A stretch of 64,000 nt of DNA from Microbulbifer sp. YPW1 (GTDB taxonomy: Bacteria > Pseudomonadota > Gammaproteobacteria > Pseudomonadales > Cellvibrionaceae): the NCBI RefSeq assembly GCF_013367775.1, contig NZ_CP055157.1, forward strand, positions 2,373,001 through 2,437,000, written 5' to 3'. Positions 24,250-33,792 of the stretch are shown here, one piece after another. A program made the translations under genes and the position numbers. The notes beneath the pieces were generated by a model. It saw only the letters and a program-made list of their open reading frames with translations. It ran no database searches and was not told the DNA's origin. Numbering within the stretch: position 1 is the first letter of the stretch; each line of letters begins with the position of its first letter.

Positions 24250-24443
24250 CTTGCTCGCGATAACCCGCTGATAATCAAAGATTTTTATTTTTAGAGATAT
24301 CTCATTTCACGCCCGGGTTGTCTTTTTAACCTGGCTGTCACACCCCCTGCCGAATATGCCTCCCAGGCGGCCAGCTGGCCCGCTTTCAAGACCAAGCAAG
24401 ACCAAATTCTATTCATTCGAAGAAACAGCTTCGGAGACTAACG

Positions 24444-26978
24444 ATGAACAATTTTTCTCGCAGCAGACTATATCTGCTGATTGCACTGGCTGCGGCAGGT
24501 GTTACCCAGGGGGCAATGGCACAGCAGGCTGTGGATGCTGCAAAGATTGACGGCGCAGCGGTAGAAGAGATCGTGGTGATGGCTTCGCCCATTCGCGATA
24601 GCCAGAAGGCGGCCATCGACGCCAAGCGCGATGCGGACAACAATGTCGACATTATATCCGCCGATACCATCGGCCGGTTCCCGGACCAGAACTTGGCGGA
24701 CTCCCTCGGCCGTGTGCCGGGCCTCGCCATCGAGCGCGACCAGGGCCAGGCCCGCTATATCAATTTCCGCGGTGCACCGTTCCGCTACACGGCTTTGGCC
24801 ATCGATGGCCTGAGTATCCCCGGTGCCGAGAACGGCCGTGTGCCGCGCTTTGACAGTTTCCCGTCTGTGATCACCAGCCGCATCGACGCCAACAAGGCGA
24901 TCATGCCGAATATGCCCGGTGAGGCGGTGTCCGGCTACATCAATATCTCCACCTTCGACCCGTTTGCGAAGGAAGGCTGGGCCTTCTCCGGTGACGTGGG
25001 TATGGGCAACCAGCAGCTCGGGGACGGCGATATCGAAAAGCTGGGCCTGCGCACCTCCTGGTCCAATGACATTTTCGGCTTCTCCCTGTTTACCTCCGAG
25101 AACAGCCGCGAACAGACCACCGACAACCGCGAGTACGATATCGAGCGCGAGACTAGCGGTGAGCTGCTGGTCAATGAGCTGGATTTCCGCAGCTACAAGG
25201 TGACCCGCGAAGACCGCGCCTACGGCGGCCGCTTTGAGTTCCGCGGTGACGGCGCGCTGGAGCGCGTCTTTGTCAGCACCCTGTACAACGAATTCCAGGA
25301 TTTCGAAGAGCGCAACCAGTTTGTATTCGATTTTGCCGGTGGTGCCGAAGCGGTGGGTGCGCCACAGGCAACCGGTGCCGTGGGGGAAAATCAGTTCGCC
25401 CTGGTAGGGCGCGCGCTGGAGTACGGACTCTACGAAAACTCGACCTTTACCAACACCCTGGGCGCGGACCTGGCTCTCGGCGAGTGGCGTCTGGAATCCC
25501 GCGTCAATTTCACCGAAACCGAAAACAATATGTTCCTGCCGATGCCGCGCAGCATGGGCGGGTTCGTGATGGCGAGTTTCGACGTGAGCGACCTGTACGA
25601 CCCTGCGGTAGACAACCTGATCGATCCTCGCGCCCAGGCGCCGATCGGCATGAACGATATCAACTACGCGGTGGACCTGGGCATGCTGATCGGTACCAAG
25701 ATGGATATTGATGCCACCAAGTTCAAGCTGGACGCCGAGCGCGACCTGATGCTGTTTGGCCAGCAGTCCGTGCTGAAAACCGGTGTGGAGCTGGACGCCC
25801 GCGAAGCGGAAGGGTACGGCACCGTGTTCGCCATGGGCGGCATCCCGGCGGATGTGGATATTTCTTCCTTCGCTACCAGTGAAACCTGGGAAAGCCAGTT
25901 CAGTAACGGCATTGGCGCGACCTATTACGACAACAAGGCGCTGCGCAAAGCCTGGGATACGGCCGCCGGAGGCCTGACGCTGACCCCGAACGCGTCACAG
26001 GCGATTCGTATCGAAGAGGACGTCACCGCGGGCTACGCCATGGTGAATACTGACTACAGCTGGGGCAACCTGGTACTGGGTGCGCGGGTGGAAAATACCG
26101 ATTACCTGAGCGAAGGCCCCTCGGGCAATTTCGAAGACAGCTTCACCAACGTGCTGCCCAGTGCCCACCTGAATATGGATCTCACCGACGAGGTGAAACT
26201 GCGCCTGTCGACCTCCACCGGAGTCAGCCGTCCGACCTATTCCGAATGGCGCGGTGCCGACATGGTGGACATGCTGCAGGGCAGTGTAATGGCGGGCAAC
26301 CCGCAGCTCGAAGCCGAGGAATCCTGGGGGGTGGATGCGGCGATCGAATGGTATGCGGGCAGCGCCAGCCTGCTGAGTGCCGGGCTCTTCTCGCGCAGTA
26401 TCGACAATGTGATCTACGCGGAAAGCGGCGTGATTGCCGGTGATGAATACCTGCCGGAAGTCGGCCGCGACAGCTGGACCTACACCCAGTATGTCAACGG
26501 CAGTAATGGCGAAATGCGCGGTGCTGAGTTCAATGCCATTGCACAGGCGGCGGACTTCCTGCCGGTTCTGGACGGCTTCGGTATCAGCGCCAACCTGACC
26601 CTGCTGGACAGCGAATTCGAAACCCTTGATGGCCGCCGTCACAGCCTGCCGGGCACCTCCGAGACTATCGTAAACGCCTCGGTGTTCTACGAAATGGAAG
26701 GCATCTCCGTTCGCCTTAACCACCAGTTCCGTGACGACTGGCTCTCCACCACCGAAAACGTCGGCATGAATGATTACTGGGCGGCGCAGAAGCGCGTCGA
26801 CCTCGCCATCAGCTATGACTTGCCGACACCGGTATTCGGCGCCGATGTCACCGTCTACGCCAACGCCAACAACCTCACCGATGAGCAGGATGTGCGTTAC
26901 ACCGGCGACGAGCGCACCCCGAACCAGGTGGAAAGCTACGGCCGCCGCTATCTGGCCGGCTTCCGCGTCAATTTTTAA
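24444..26978 (+). CDS. TonB-dependent outer-membrane receptor
   Basis: 844 residues. A signal peptide (about 1-26, ending AMAQ) precedes a short N-terminal region, the TonB-box-like EEIVVMAS, a plug domain (RFPDQNLADSLGRVPGLAIERDQG, RYINFRGA) and a 22-strand barrel ending in the aromatic C-terminus LAGFRVNF. The RFPDQNLA and GQ.RYI motifs place it with the large receptors that import oligosaccharides and other organic nutrients in marine bacteria, more than with siderophore receptors. It is followed by a tyrosine-phosphatase lipoprotein 70 bp later. Substrate unknown; possibly a phosphorylated compound. Confidence 0.93.
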   Translation: MNNFSRSRLYLLIALAAAGVTQGAMAQQAVDAAKIDGAAVEEIVVMASPIRDSQKAAIDAKRDADNNVDIISADTIGRFPDQNLADSLGRVPGLAIERDQGQARYINFRGAPFRYTALAIDGLSIPGAENGRVPRFDSFPSVITSRIDANKAIMPNMPGEAVSGYINISTFDPFAKEGWAFSGDVGMGNQQLGDGDIEKLGLRTSWSNDIFGFSLFTSENSREQTTDNREYDIERETSGELLVNELDFRSYKVTREDRAYGGRFEFRGDGALERVFVSTLYNEFQDFEERNQFVFDFAGGAEAVGAPQATGAVGENQFALVGRALEYGLYENSTFTNTLGADLALGEWRLESRVNFTETENNMFLPMPRSMGGFVMASFDVSDLYDPAVDNLIDPRAQAPIGMNDINYAVDLGMLIGTKMDIDATKFKLDAERDLMLFGQQSVLKTGVELDAREAEGYGTVFAMGGIPADVDISSFATSETWESQFSNGIGATYYDNKALRKAWDTAAGGLTLTPNASQAIRIEEDVTAGYAMVNTDYSWGNLVLGARVENTDYLSEGPSGNFEDSFTNVLPSAHLNMDLTDEVKLRLSTSTGVSRPTYSEWRGADMVDMLQGSVMAGNPQLEAEESWGVDAAIEWYAGSASLLSAGLFSRSIDNVIYAESGVIAGDEYLPEVGRDSWTYTQYVNGSNGEMRGAEFNAIAQAADFLPVLDGFGISANLTLLDSEFETLDGRRHSLPGTSETIVNASVFYEMEGISVRLNHQFRDDWLSTTENVGMNDYWAAQKRVDLAISYDLPTPVFGADVTVYANANNLTDEQDVRYTGDERTPNQVESYGRRYLAGFRVNF

Positions 26979-27048
26979 CACATCCCCGATTAATGACATC
27001 GCCGGGGTGTGATCCCCGGTATCGAATTCAAAAATATTGAGGCAGACA

Positions 27049-27984
27049 ATGAAAAACAGATTTGCTTACGGCGTTATCGCCGCTGCTATGACCCTGGCAC
27101 TGGGCGGCTGTGCGGCCACCGATACCCTGAACAGCAATGCACTCACCGCCGCCAGTGCACAGCAAGGCACACCGGCCAATATCGCATCAACGGTCGAGCG
27201 CACCCGCGTATTGCCCTTGGAAGGTGGGCGCAACTTCCGAGATCTCGGCGGTTACCAGACCAAAGATGGCAAAACGGTTAAGTGGGGCAAGCTATACCGC
27301 TCCGGTGTGCTGACTCACCTGACGTCTGACGACTATGACTACCTGCGCGACCGAGAGATCTCCACGATTGTCGATTTCCGTTCCACCGATGAACGCACCA
27401 ATGAGCCCACCAACTGGCAGGCGGGCAGTGTCATGGAACTGACCTGGGATTACGACATGGGCAACTGGGAACAGGAGTTCGCCAAGGTCATGTCCAAGCC
27501 AGATTTTGCCAAGGAAGACCTGGTTGGGCTGATGGACCAGGGCTACGTTGGCCTGGTGAAACAGCAGACTCCCCACTACCGCGCCATGTTCCAGAAACTG
27601 ATCGAGAGCGATGAGCCCCTGTTGTTCCATTGCTCCGCGGGCAAAGACCGCACCGGTATCGGTGCAGCGCTGATTCTCACGGCCCTGGGGGTCGATCGCG
27701 AGACGGTGAAACAGGACTATATGCTGTCCAACCAGACCCTCAAGGGCGAGAAATTGATGCAGTTACCGGAAGACGCCAGCGAAAAGGAAAAGCGTATGTT
27801 CGCGTTCTTTTCCCAGTTGCCGCCAGAAGTCCGCGGGGTACTCGCCGGGGTAGAAGTCTCCTGGCTGGAAACCGCATTTGCTGAAATGGAGCGCGAGAGC
27901 GGCTCTGTGGAGGCGTATATCGAACAGGAGCTGGACGTAGATTCGGCCGAACTGGCCCTGTTGCGCGCGCGCCTGCTGCACTAA
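27049..27984 (+). CDS. Tyrosine-phosphatase-family lipoprotein
   Basis: 311 residues from ATG 27049 (a TTG four codons upstream is rejected). Lipobox LGGC puts the lipidated Cys at residue 21, so the protein is anchored in the envelope. The active-site loop HCSAGKDRTG has nucleophile Cys195 with the Arg, and NFRDLGGYQTKDGKTVKWGKLYRSG is the signature of the Y_phosphatase3 family, whose members act on phosphotyrosine or phosphoinositides. Extracytoplasmic placement next to a TonB receptor suggests it removes phosphate from an imported organic molecule. The role is inferred; the fold is certain. Confidence 0.92.
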   Translation: MKNRFAYGVIAAAMTLALGGCAATDTLNSNALTAASAQQGTPANIASTVERTRVLPLEGGRNFRDLGGYQTKDGKTVKWGKLYRSGVLTHLTSDDYDYLRDREISTIVDFRSTDERTNEPTNWQAGSVMELTWDYDMGNWEQEFAKVMSKPDFAKEDLVGLMDQGYVGLVKQQTPHYRAMFQKLIESDEPLLFHCSAGKDRTGIGAALILTALGVDRETVKQDYMLSNQTLKGEKLMQLPEDASEKEKRMFAFFSQLPPEVRGVLAGVEVSWLETAFAEMERESGSVEAYIEQELDVDSAELALLRARLLH

Positions 27985-28218
27985 GGTTCTCCTGCAGAAC
28001 TTGCCCGGTTAGGGTTGCTTACGCGATCACCGGGCAAAAACCTGCAAAAAACACGCGAAAATGTATGAAAAGAGCATTGTAATAGCTTCCTTCCCGGTTT
28101 TTCCTTATATCTGGCCCGTTGGTTGCAAGGGCTAAGGGAATAAATGGTTAGTGCGCCAACTGGTCCGCGTCACCGCGCGGTCATTCTGGCCATACCAGAA
28201 ACCAAGGGAGCTAAAACT

Positions 28219-28944
28219 ATGTTCCGAAACAGTCAGAACCTTTCCTCTTTTCGCAATTCGGCCCGTCGTCTGACATTTTCCGTCCTGTATGCGTTGCTGA
28301 TGTTCTCACCCGTAGCGGCCGCCAAAGCCCCCGAGGGCTGGATGGGCATGGGCAGCGAGGATCCGGTGATCCGTCTGGCGGTAACTCCGGTCGAGATCAA
28401 GATCGAGGCGCCTACCCCGCTCACCGGCAACAACCTGCAGTTACTGCTCGCGCTATCCGGTAGCAACGGTGGCCTCGGCGAGATTCGTAAAAAGGCCAGT
28501 CAGGAGTTCAGCCAGTATCTGGACCAGCAGGTACAAATGCAGTTTGGTGAATTTTTCGAGGATGAACGGGTGCACCTGGTGGACAACCGCGCACCACTGA
28601 CCCTGCATACGGATTTCAATGTCGTCATTCGCCAGAAAATCCTGGATATCTTCAGCAGCAAGGATTACGACCTGGAAAAGGGCAGTATGACCGCCTATGG
28701 CGAGTTCCACTATCGCCTGCAGGGTGCCATCGGCGCGCATGTGTTGCGGGAGGGGACTGTGAATATCTCCAAGCTGAAACTGGAAGCCCGCTACCGCACC
28801 AAAGCGCCGAAAGATGGCGGTGTGGTGGAAGATACTACCCGTGAGGCCACCGAGCGGCTGCTGGCTGAGATCGCGGAGGAGGTGCTGGATCAGGTGGAAG
28901 ATGACCTGGAGGCGGATGCCCTGCTGAGGCTGGCCCGACGCTAG
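28219..28944 (+). CDS. Secreted protein of unknown function
   Basis: 241 residues from ATG 28219, which follows AAGGGAG; an in-frame ATG at 28144 adds 25 residues with no ribosome binding site. A signal peptide ends about residue 36 (PVAAAKAP). The mature part is acidic and amphipathic, with no cysteines and no motif I recognise; the last third is helical (EATERLLAEIAEEVLDQVEDDLEAD). It should be periplasmic. It is preceded by 234 bp that include an inverted repeat (28001-28009 with 28029-28037). Convergent with the small gene at 28997. Confidence 0.75.
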   Translation: MFRNSQNLSSFRNSARRLTFSVLYALLMFSPVAAAKAPEGWMGMGSEDPVIRLAVTPVEIKIEAPTPLTGNNLQLLLALSGSNGGLGEIRKKASQEFSQYLDQQVQMQFGEFFEDERVHLVDNRAPLTLHTDFNVVIRQKILDIFSSKDYDLEKGSMTAYGEFHYRLQGAIGAHVLREGTVNISKLKLEARYRTKAPKDGGVVEDTTREATERLLAEIAEEVLDQVEDDLEADALLRLARR

Positions 28945-28996
28945 CTGGTTGCAAAACAGCCCGCCCGGACTGTAAGGGAAAGCCCCCAAAGCCGGT

Positions 28997-29377
28997 TCAG
29001 TTTAGAACCGGCTGGCCGCGATACATTTTACGTGGCTGGCTGGATACGCCACGGCCATCGTGCAGCGCCAGCTCATCCCCGTAAATCATTTCGTAAATAT
29101 CCTTTTTATCCTGTTCCTTCAGCACTCGCTGGCCGCGGTAGAGGCGCTCGGGCGGCTCATTGCCTGTCAGGAAGGGACTGCCCTTCAGGGATTCCAGTTG
29201 CGCGATCAGCTTCAGGGATTCGTCGTCGTGGCTGCGGTGCTTGAGTTCCGCCAGCTGTGGTTCAAAGTCGAAATCGGAAAAGCGCAGACTGATATCGAAT
29301 TCAGCCTGAATGCGTTTGCGTAGTTTGCGCAGAATATTGAGGGCCTGGGAGGTCATCAGCCACTGGTGGTCCGTCAT
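28997..29377 (-). CDS. Small hypothetical protein with repeated YRGQ motif
   Basis: 126 residues, charged, no signal peptide or membrane segment. Two similar motifs near the end, RLYRGQRVL and KMYRGQPVLN, flank a region DIYEMIYGDELALHDGRG. A GAGG lies nine bases before the ATG. A perfect 8-bp hairpin (28991-29012) covers the stop codon and could end transcription. It stands between an unknown secreted protein and frmA. I do not recognise the family. Confidence 0.72.
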   Translation of the reverse strand: MTDHQWLMTSQALNILRKLRKRIQAEFDISLRFSDFDFEPQLAELKHRSHDDESLKLIAQLESLKGSPFLTGNEPPERLYRGQRVLKEQDKKDIYEMIYGDELALHDGRGVSSQPRKMYRGQPVLN

Positions 29378-29617
29378 CGTTGTGAGCCTCTGTAGTGTTT
29401 TACTGTTAGTGGAGCAAGGATCGGGCCAATTTCCCTGGTACGGTTTTTATCTTCCTTTCCCTTTCTTGATTGAGCCTGCCTGTTGCGCTGCGCCCGCGCT
29501 ACGTCGGGTGCAGCAAATGTCGCCACGGAATCCGCGGGGCACCAGTGGAGTGCAATCTTGCGTCACCTGCCCCCGGAGTGTGCGATTGGGCGGCGTTGCG
29601 CGCGGCGGATCTGTTAA

Positions 29618-30796
<1,179 letters not shown>

Positions 30797-30805
30797 GGCA
30801 GGCCG

Positions 30806-31648
30806 ATGACCGTAGAACTTGTCAGCAAAACCCATAGCTTCGATGGCACCCAGTGCCAGTACACCCATCGCTCCGAAGTGCTCGACTGCGATATGCGCTT
30901 TTCCATTTTCCTGCCTTCCCAGGCAGAAAAGGATGAGCGTTTTCCGGTGCTCTACTGGCTCTCGGGATTGACCTGTACCGACGAGAACTTTTCCCAGAAG
31001 GCCGGCGCCCAGCGCATGGCCGCAGAGCTGGGTATCGCGCTGGTGATTCCGGATACCAGCCCGCGCGGTGATGAAGTGGCGGACAGTGAAAGTTACGACC
31101 TGGGCAAGGGTGCGGGCTTTTATGTCAACGCTACCCAGTCACCCTGGAAGCCGCATTACCAGATGTACGATTACGTGGTGGAAGAACTGCCCCAACTGGT
31201 CGAAGCCAATTTCCCGGTGAGCCAGCGGCGGGCGATTTCCGGGCATTCCATGGGCGGGCACGGGGCCCTCACTATCGCCCTGAAAAACCCGGGCCGCTAT
31301 GCCTCGGTATCGGCGTTCAGCCCCATCTGTAACCCGATCGCATGTCCCTGGGGCGAAAAGGCCTTTTCTGCGTACCTGGGAGCCGACACAACCCTGTGGG
31401 AGGAGCACGACGCGACCTCTCTGCTCAGCCGGGCCCAGGAGCGGCTGCCCATGTTGATCTCCCAGGGAGAGGACGACCAATTCCTGGAGGAGCAGCTAAA
31501 GCCCAATGCGCTCAAGGCGGCGGCCGACGCGGCAGGTTACCCGTTAAAGCTGGAATTCCACGCCGGCTACGACCACAGCTACTACTTCATCGCCACGTTT
31601 ATCGAGCAGCACCTGCGTTTCCACGCGGACTACCTGCTGGCACATTGA
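30806..31648 (+). CDS. frmB: S-formylglutathione hydrolase
   Basis: 280 residues, standard for the family. It hydrolyses S-formylglutathione to formate and glutathione, the second step of glutathione-dependent formaldehyde removal. It has the alpha/beta-hydrolase fold with the nucleophile elbow [10 protein letters not shown], the N-terminal [21 protein letters not shown] signature and the catalytic His in GYDHSYYF. It starts ten bases after frmA with its own GGCAGG site, so expression is coupled. Location cytoplasmic. Confidence 0.97.
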   Translation: MTVELVSKTHSFDGTQCQYTHRSEVLDCDMRFSIFLPSQAEKDERFPVLYWLSGLTCTDENFSQKAGAQRMAAELGIALVIPDTSPRGDEVADSESYDLGKGAGFYVNATQSPWKPHYQMYDYVVEELPQLVEANFPVSQRRAISGHSMGGHGALTIALKNPGRYASVSAFSPICNPIACPWGEKAFSAYLGADTTLWEEHDATSLLSRAQERLPMLISQGEDDQFLEEQLKPNALKAAADAAGYPLKLEFHAGYDHSYYFIATFIEQHLRFHADYLLAH

Positions 31649-31672
31649 TGAGTGTCATCGCCACCCCGGGGC

Positions 31673-32284
31673 TCAGTGGCCCCAGGGTGCTGGTGGCGTC
31701 TCGACGGGCTTGGTCAGATCGAACTGGACGCGGAATTCACGCCCATTTGGTCTGGTCAGCTCGTAAATGAATGCCTTGCCCGGGTGAATCTCCATCGCCC
31801 AGGTGTTTTCCAGTGAGGCATTCAATCCCTCGCGTTTGAAGGTCTCGATAGATTCCTGGTCCACCGGAAATTCCTGCCGGTTTTCCGTTCCCTCACTACT
31901 GGTATCCCCTCCGTACATGGTGACGGCATCCTCACTGCCGTCTTCGTGACGGTGGTCGTGCTTTAGGCGGATTCCATCCTCAGTGCGTGTCAGTATCCAG
32001 GTGCGGGAGCGGTCTTCTCCCACGTGGAAGGGAATACGAATTTCCTGTTCGGGGGCATCGCAGCCGCGCACATGCATTATCAGTGTCTTCCCTTCGAATG
32101 CATCGGGTTCGTTGGTGCGTGGTTCATTGGCGACAATCTCTCCCGCGAAGGCCTGTCCGCAGTAGTTGGCTATGTTCTCGAGGAATTGATCCTGTGGCTG
32201 GCGCGCGGCTTTATCAGCATCGCAACCGCCAATCAGTAAAAGCCCTGAGATAAGTCCGGCAATGGTGCTGGTCCGACTTTTCAT
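31673..32284 (-). CDS. Hypothetical lipoprotein
   Basis: 203 residues with a lipoprotein signal (LLLIGGC, lipidated Cys21). The mature protein is polar and contains only two further cysteines (YCGQAFAGE and VRGCDAPE). Conserved-looking pieces are ENIANYCGQAFAGE near the start and PNGREFRVQFDL near the end. I know the general type as a lipoprotein found in marine gammaproteobacteria, without a function. The stop lies just past the frmB stop in a convergent layout; a GC-rich imperfect hairpin (31663-31689) lies over the junction. Confidence 0.8.
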   Translation of the reverse strand: MKSRTSTIAGLISGLLLIGGCDADKAARQPQDQFLENIANYCGQAFAGEIVANEPRTNEPDAFEGKTLIMHVRGCDAPEQEIRIPFHVGEDRSRTWILTRTEDGIRLKHDHRHEDGSEDAVTMYGGDTSSEGTENRQEFPVDQESIETFKREGLNASLENTWAMEIHPGKAFIYELTRPNGREFRVQFDLTKPVETPPAPWGH

Positions 32285-32378
32285 AGATATTTCCGTGGTG
32301 TTTTCTTTCCTGAAGGGGGCCCATAGTGAAAAAGACCCGCAGTGGCGGCCTACTGGATGAACCTTTACGAGCGCGGGA

Positions 32379-33032
32379 TCAGCTAGCGGATTCTGTCAGT
32401 TGTTGTAATAGCGCCTCGAATGCACTGACTTCCTGGGCTCCATTGATCGCATGCTCGTGATTGAACATAAACAGCGGCACGCCGCGGATACCCTGTAACA
32501 GCAATTGCTCTTCACGGGCCAGGGTCTGTCGGGTGATCGCTTTATCCTGAAGCGCTTGCGATGCTTCTGTCCGGTTCAGGCCGACGGCCTCTACGGCATC
32601 CAACAGTACTTCCTCGTGGTTGAGGTTTTTGCCGTGGGTAAAGTAGTCCTCGAACAGGCGTATCTGCAGATCAGTCTGGTGCCCGGTGGGCTCGGCCCAG
32701 TGGAGCAGGCGATGAGCCTGATTGGTATTGTAGATACGCATCTCGTCGGTAAAATTGAATGTGAAGCCGAGCTCCCGACCGATCTCCGTAAGCCGTTCTC
32801 TGTTTTCTGCACTTTCCTGGTCGGAGATGCGGTACTTGTCGGTGATATGTTCGCGCAGGTTTTCGCCGGAGTGCGGCATTTGCGGGTTCAGTTCAAATGG
32901 GTGCCAGACGATATTGAGGTCAAACTGTCCGGGGAATTTGGCGAGGGCCTGTTGCAGACGTTTGAAGCCGATGACACACCAGGGGCAGACGACATCTGAG
33001 ACGATATCAATTCTAAGGTAGTGCTTTTCCAT
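32379..33032 (-). CDS. DsbA-family oxidoreductase (FrnE-like)
   Basis: 217 residues from ATG 33032, with AGGCAGG upstream; a frame to 33149 would add 39 residues. The thioredoxin-fold active site is CPWC near residue 18 (DVVCPWCVIGFKRL), the helical insert follows, and the cis-Pro motif is GIRGVPLFMFN. Without a signal peptide it should be cytoplasmic, as expected for FrnE-type proteins, which act as disulfide oxidoreductases or isomerases under oxidative stress. Single gene on the minus strand. Confidence 0.93.
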   Translation of the reverse strand: MEKHYLRIDIVSDVVCPWCVIGFKRLQQALAKFPGQFDLNIVWHPFELNPQMPHSGENLREHITDKYRISDQESAENRERLTEIGRELGFTFNFTDEMRIYNTNQAHRLLHWAEPTGHQTDLQIRLFEDYFTHGKNLNHEEVLLDAVEAVGLNRTEASQALQDKAITRQTLAREEQLLLQGIRGVPLFMFNHEHAINGAQEVSAFEALLQQLTESAS

Positions 33033-33792
33033 CGCGGCCTGCCTTTTTTCTTCGTTGTATTTCTGTATCCCTACATAATGGCCGGGGATTCTTGGCGTGT
33101 AAATATCCTTTGGCGCCGCGTTCTCACTGATATGTCCCGGCACACGCACCGAAATGCAGGGTATGTAAGCACTTGCAAATGACCCGAATGAGTACGGTTG
33201 CGGCCCTTACAGTGTGTGTCAATCCACAGGAAATGCTGGGATTGACTGAGCTTTAAGGGAGAAAATGTGCGTTAGTAGGCACTTTTTTGTGGGAACCTGC
33301 TGTGTCTGGCAGTTCCAGTGCTGCTGACAACACGGTATCCGTCCAGACTTTCTCCCCCCCCCACCACCCGATTTTCCCGCTCGCCTGAAAGTATCTAACG
33401 TTAAATTAACTTCTTATCGAAAATGATTCCCACGGTAATGGCCGGACTTTGTGCCTGTGAACTACTGGGGCAGATCTGGTCGCGGTTTAATTGGCGGGGG
33501 AGGGCTCGCATCGTTACTCGTCGGATGATCGATAACCTCAATCACGGTAATGGTCACATACAATGATTTTTGGGGTAACCCGGTTATTTCGTCGGTGTCG
33601 GTGGTGTTTCTGGTCGGTGGTTAGTGTGCTCTCGCCGCGGGCGAGGGTGAAGCCCGTACCAGTGCCGGCGCTTGACGCCAAATAACCTCGAATCACCGCA
33701 AATTCTGGCGCTTAAATGGCGGGCCGCCTATTATCTCCGGTTCTATCAAGCCCCAATAAATAGCCCAGAAAACCCAGATCGCGAGTGGTTGT
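33033..33792. other. Gene-free 760-bp stretch with inverted repeat and nine-C tract
   Basis: No convincing gene is present between the FrnE-like gene and the DPP-IV gene. GTCAATCC (33218-33225) and GGATTGAC (33239-33246) form a perfect 8-bp hairpin with a 13-nt loop. A run of nine C residues (33354-33362) is followed by an AT-rich part with the short palindrome GTTAAATTAAC (33400-33410). A hairpin of CTCGCC/GGCGAG type is near 33630. Promoters of both flanking genes must lie here, but I cannot place them. A small RNA is possible. Confidence 0.55.

Noticed and set aside
28001..28037. TTGCCCGGT/ACCGGGCAA repeat as terminator of the phosphatase gene
   Set aside because: 19-nt loop and an A-run rather than T-run after it on the plus strand.
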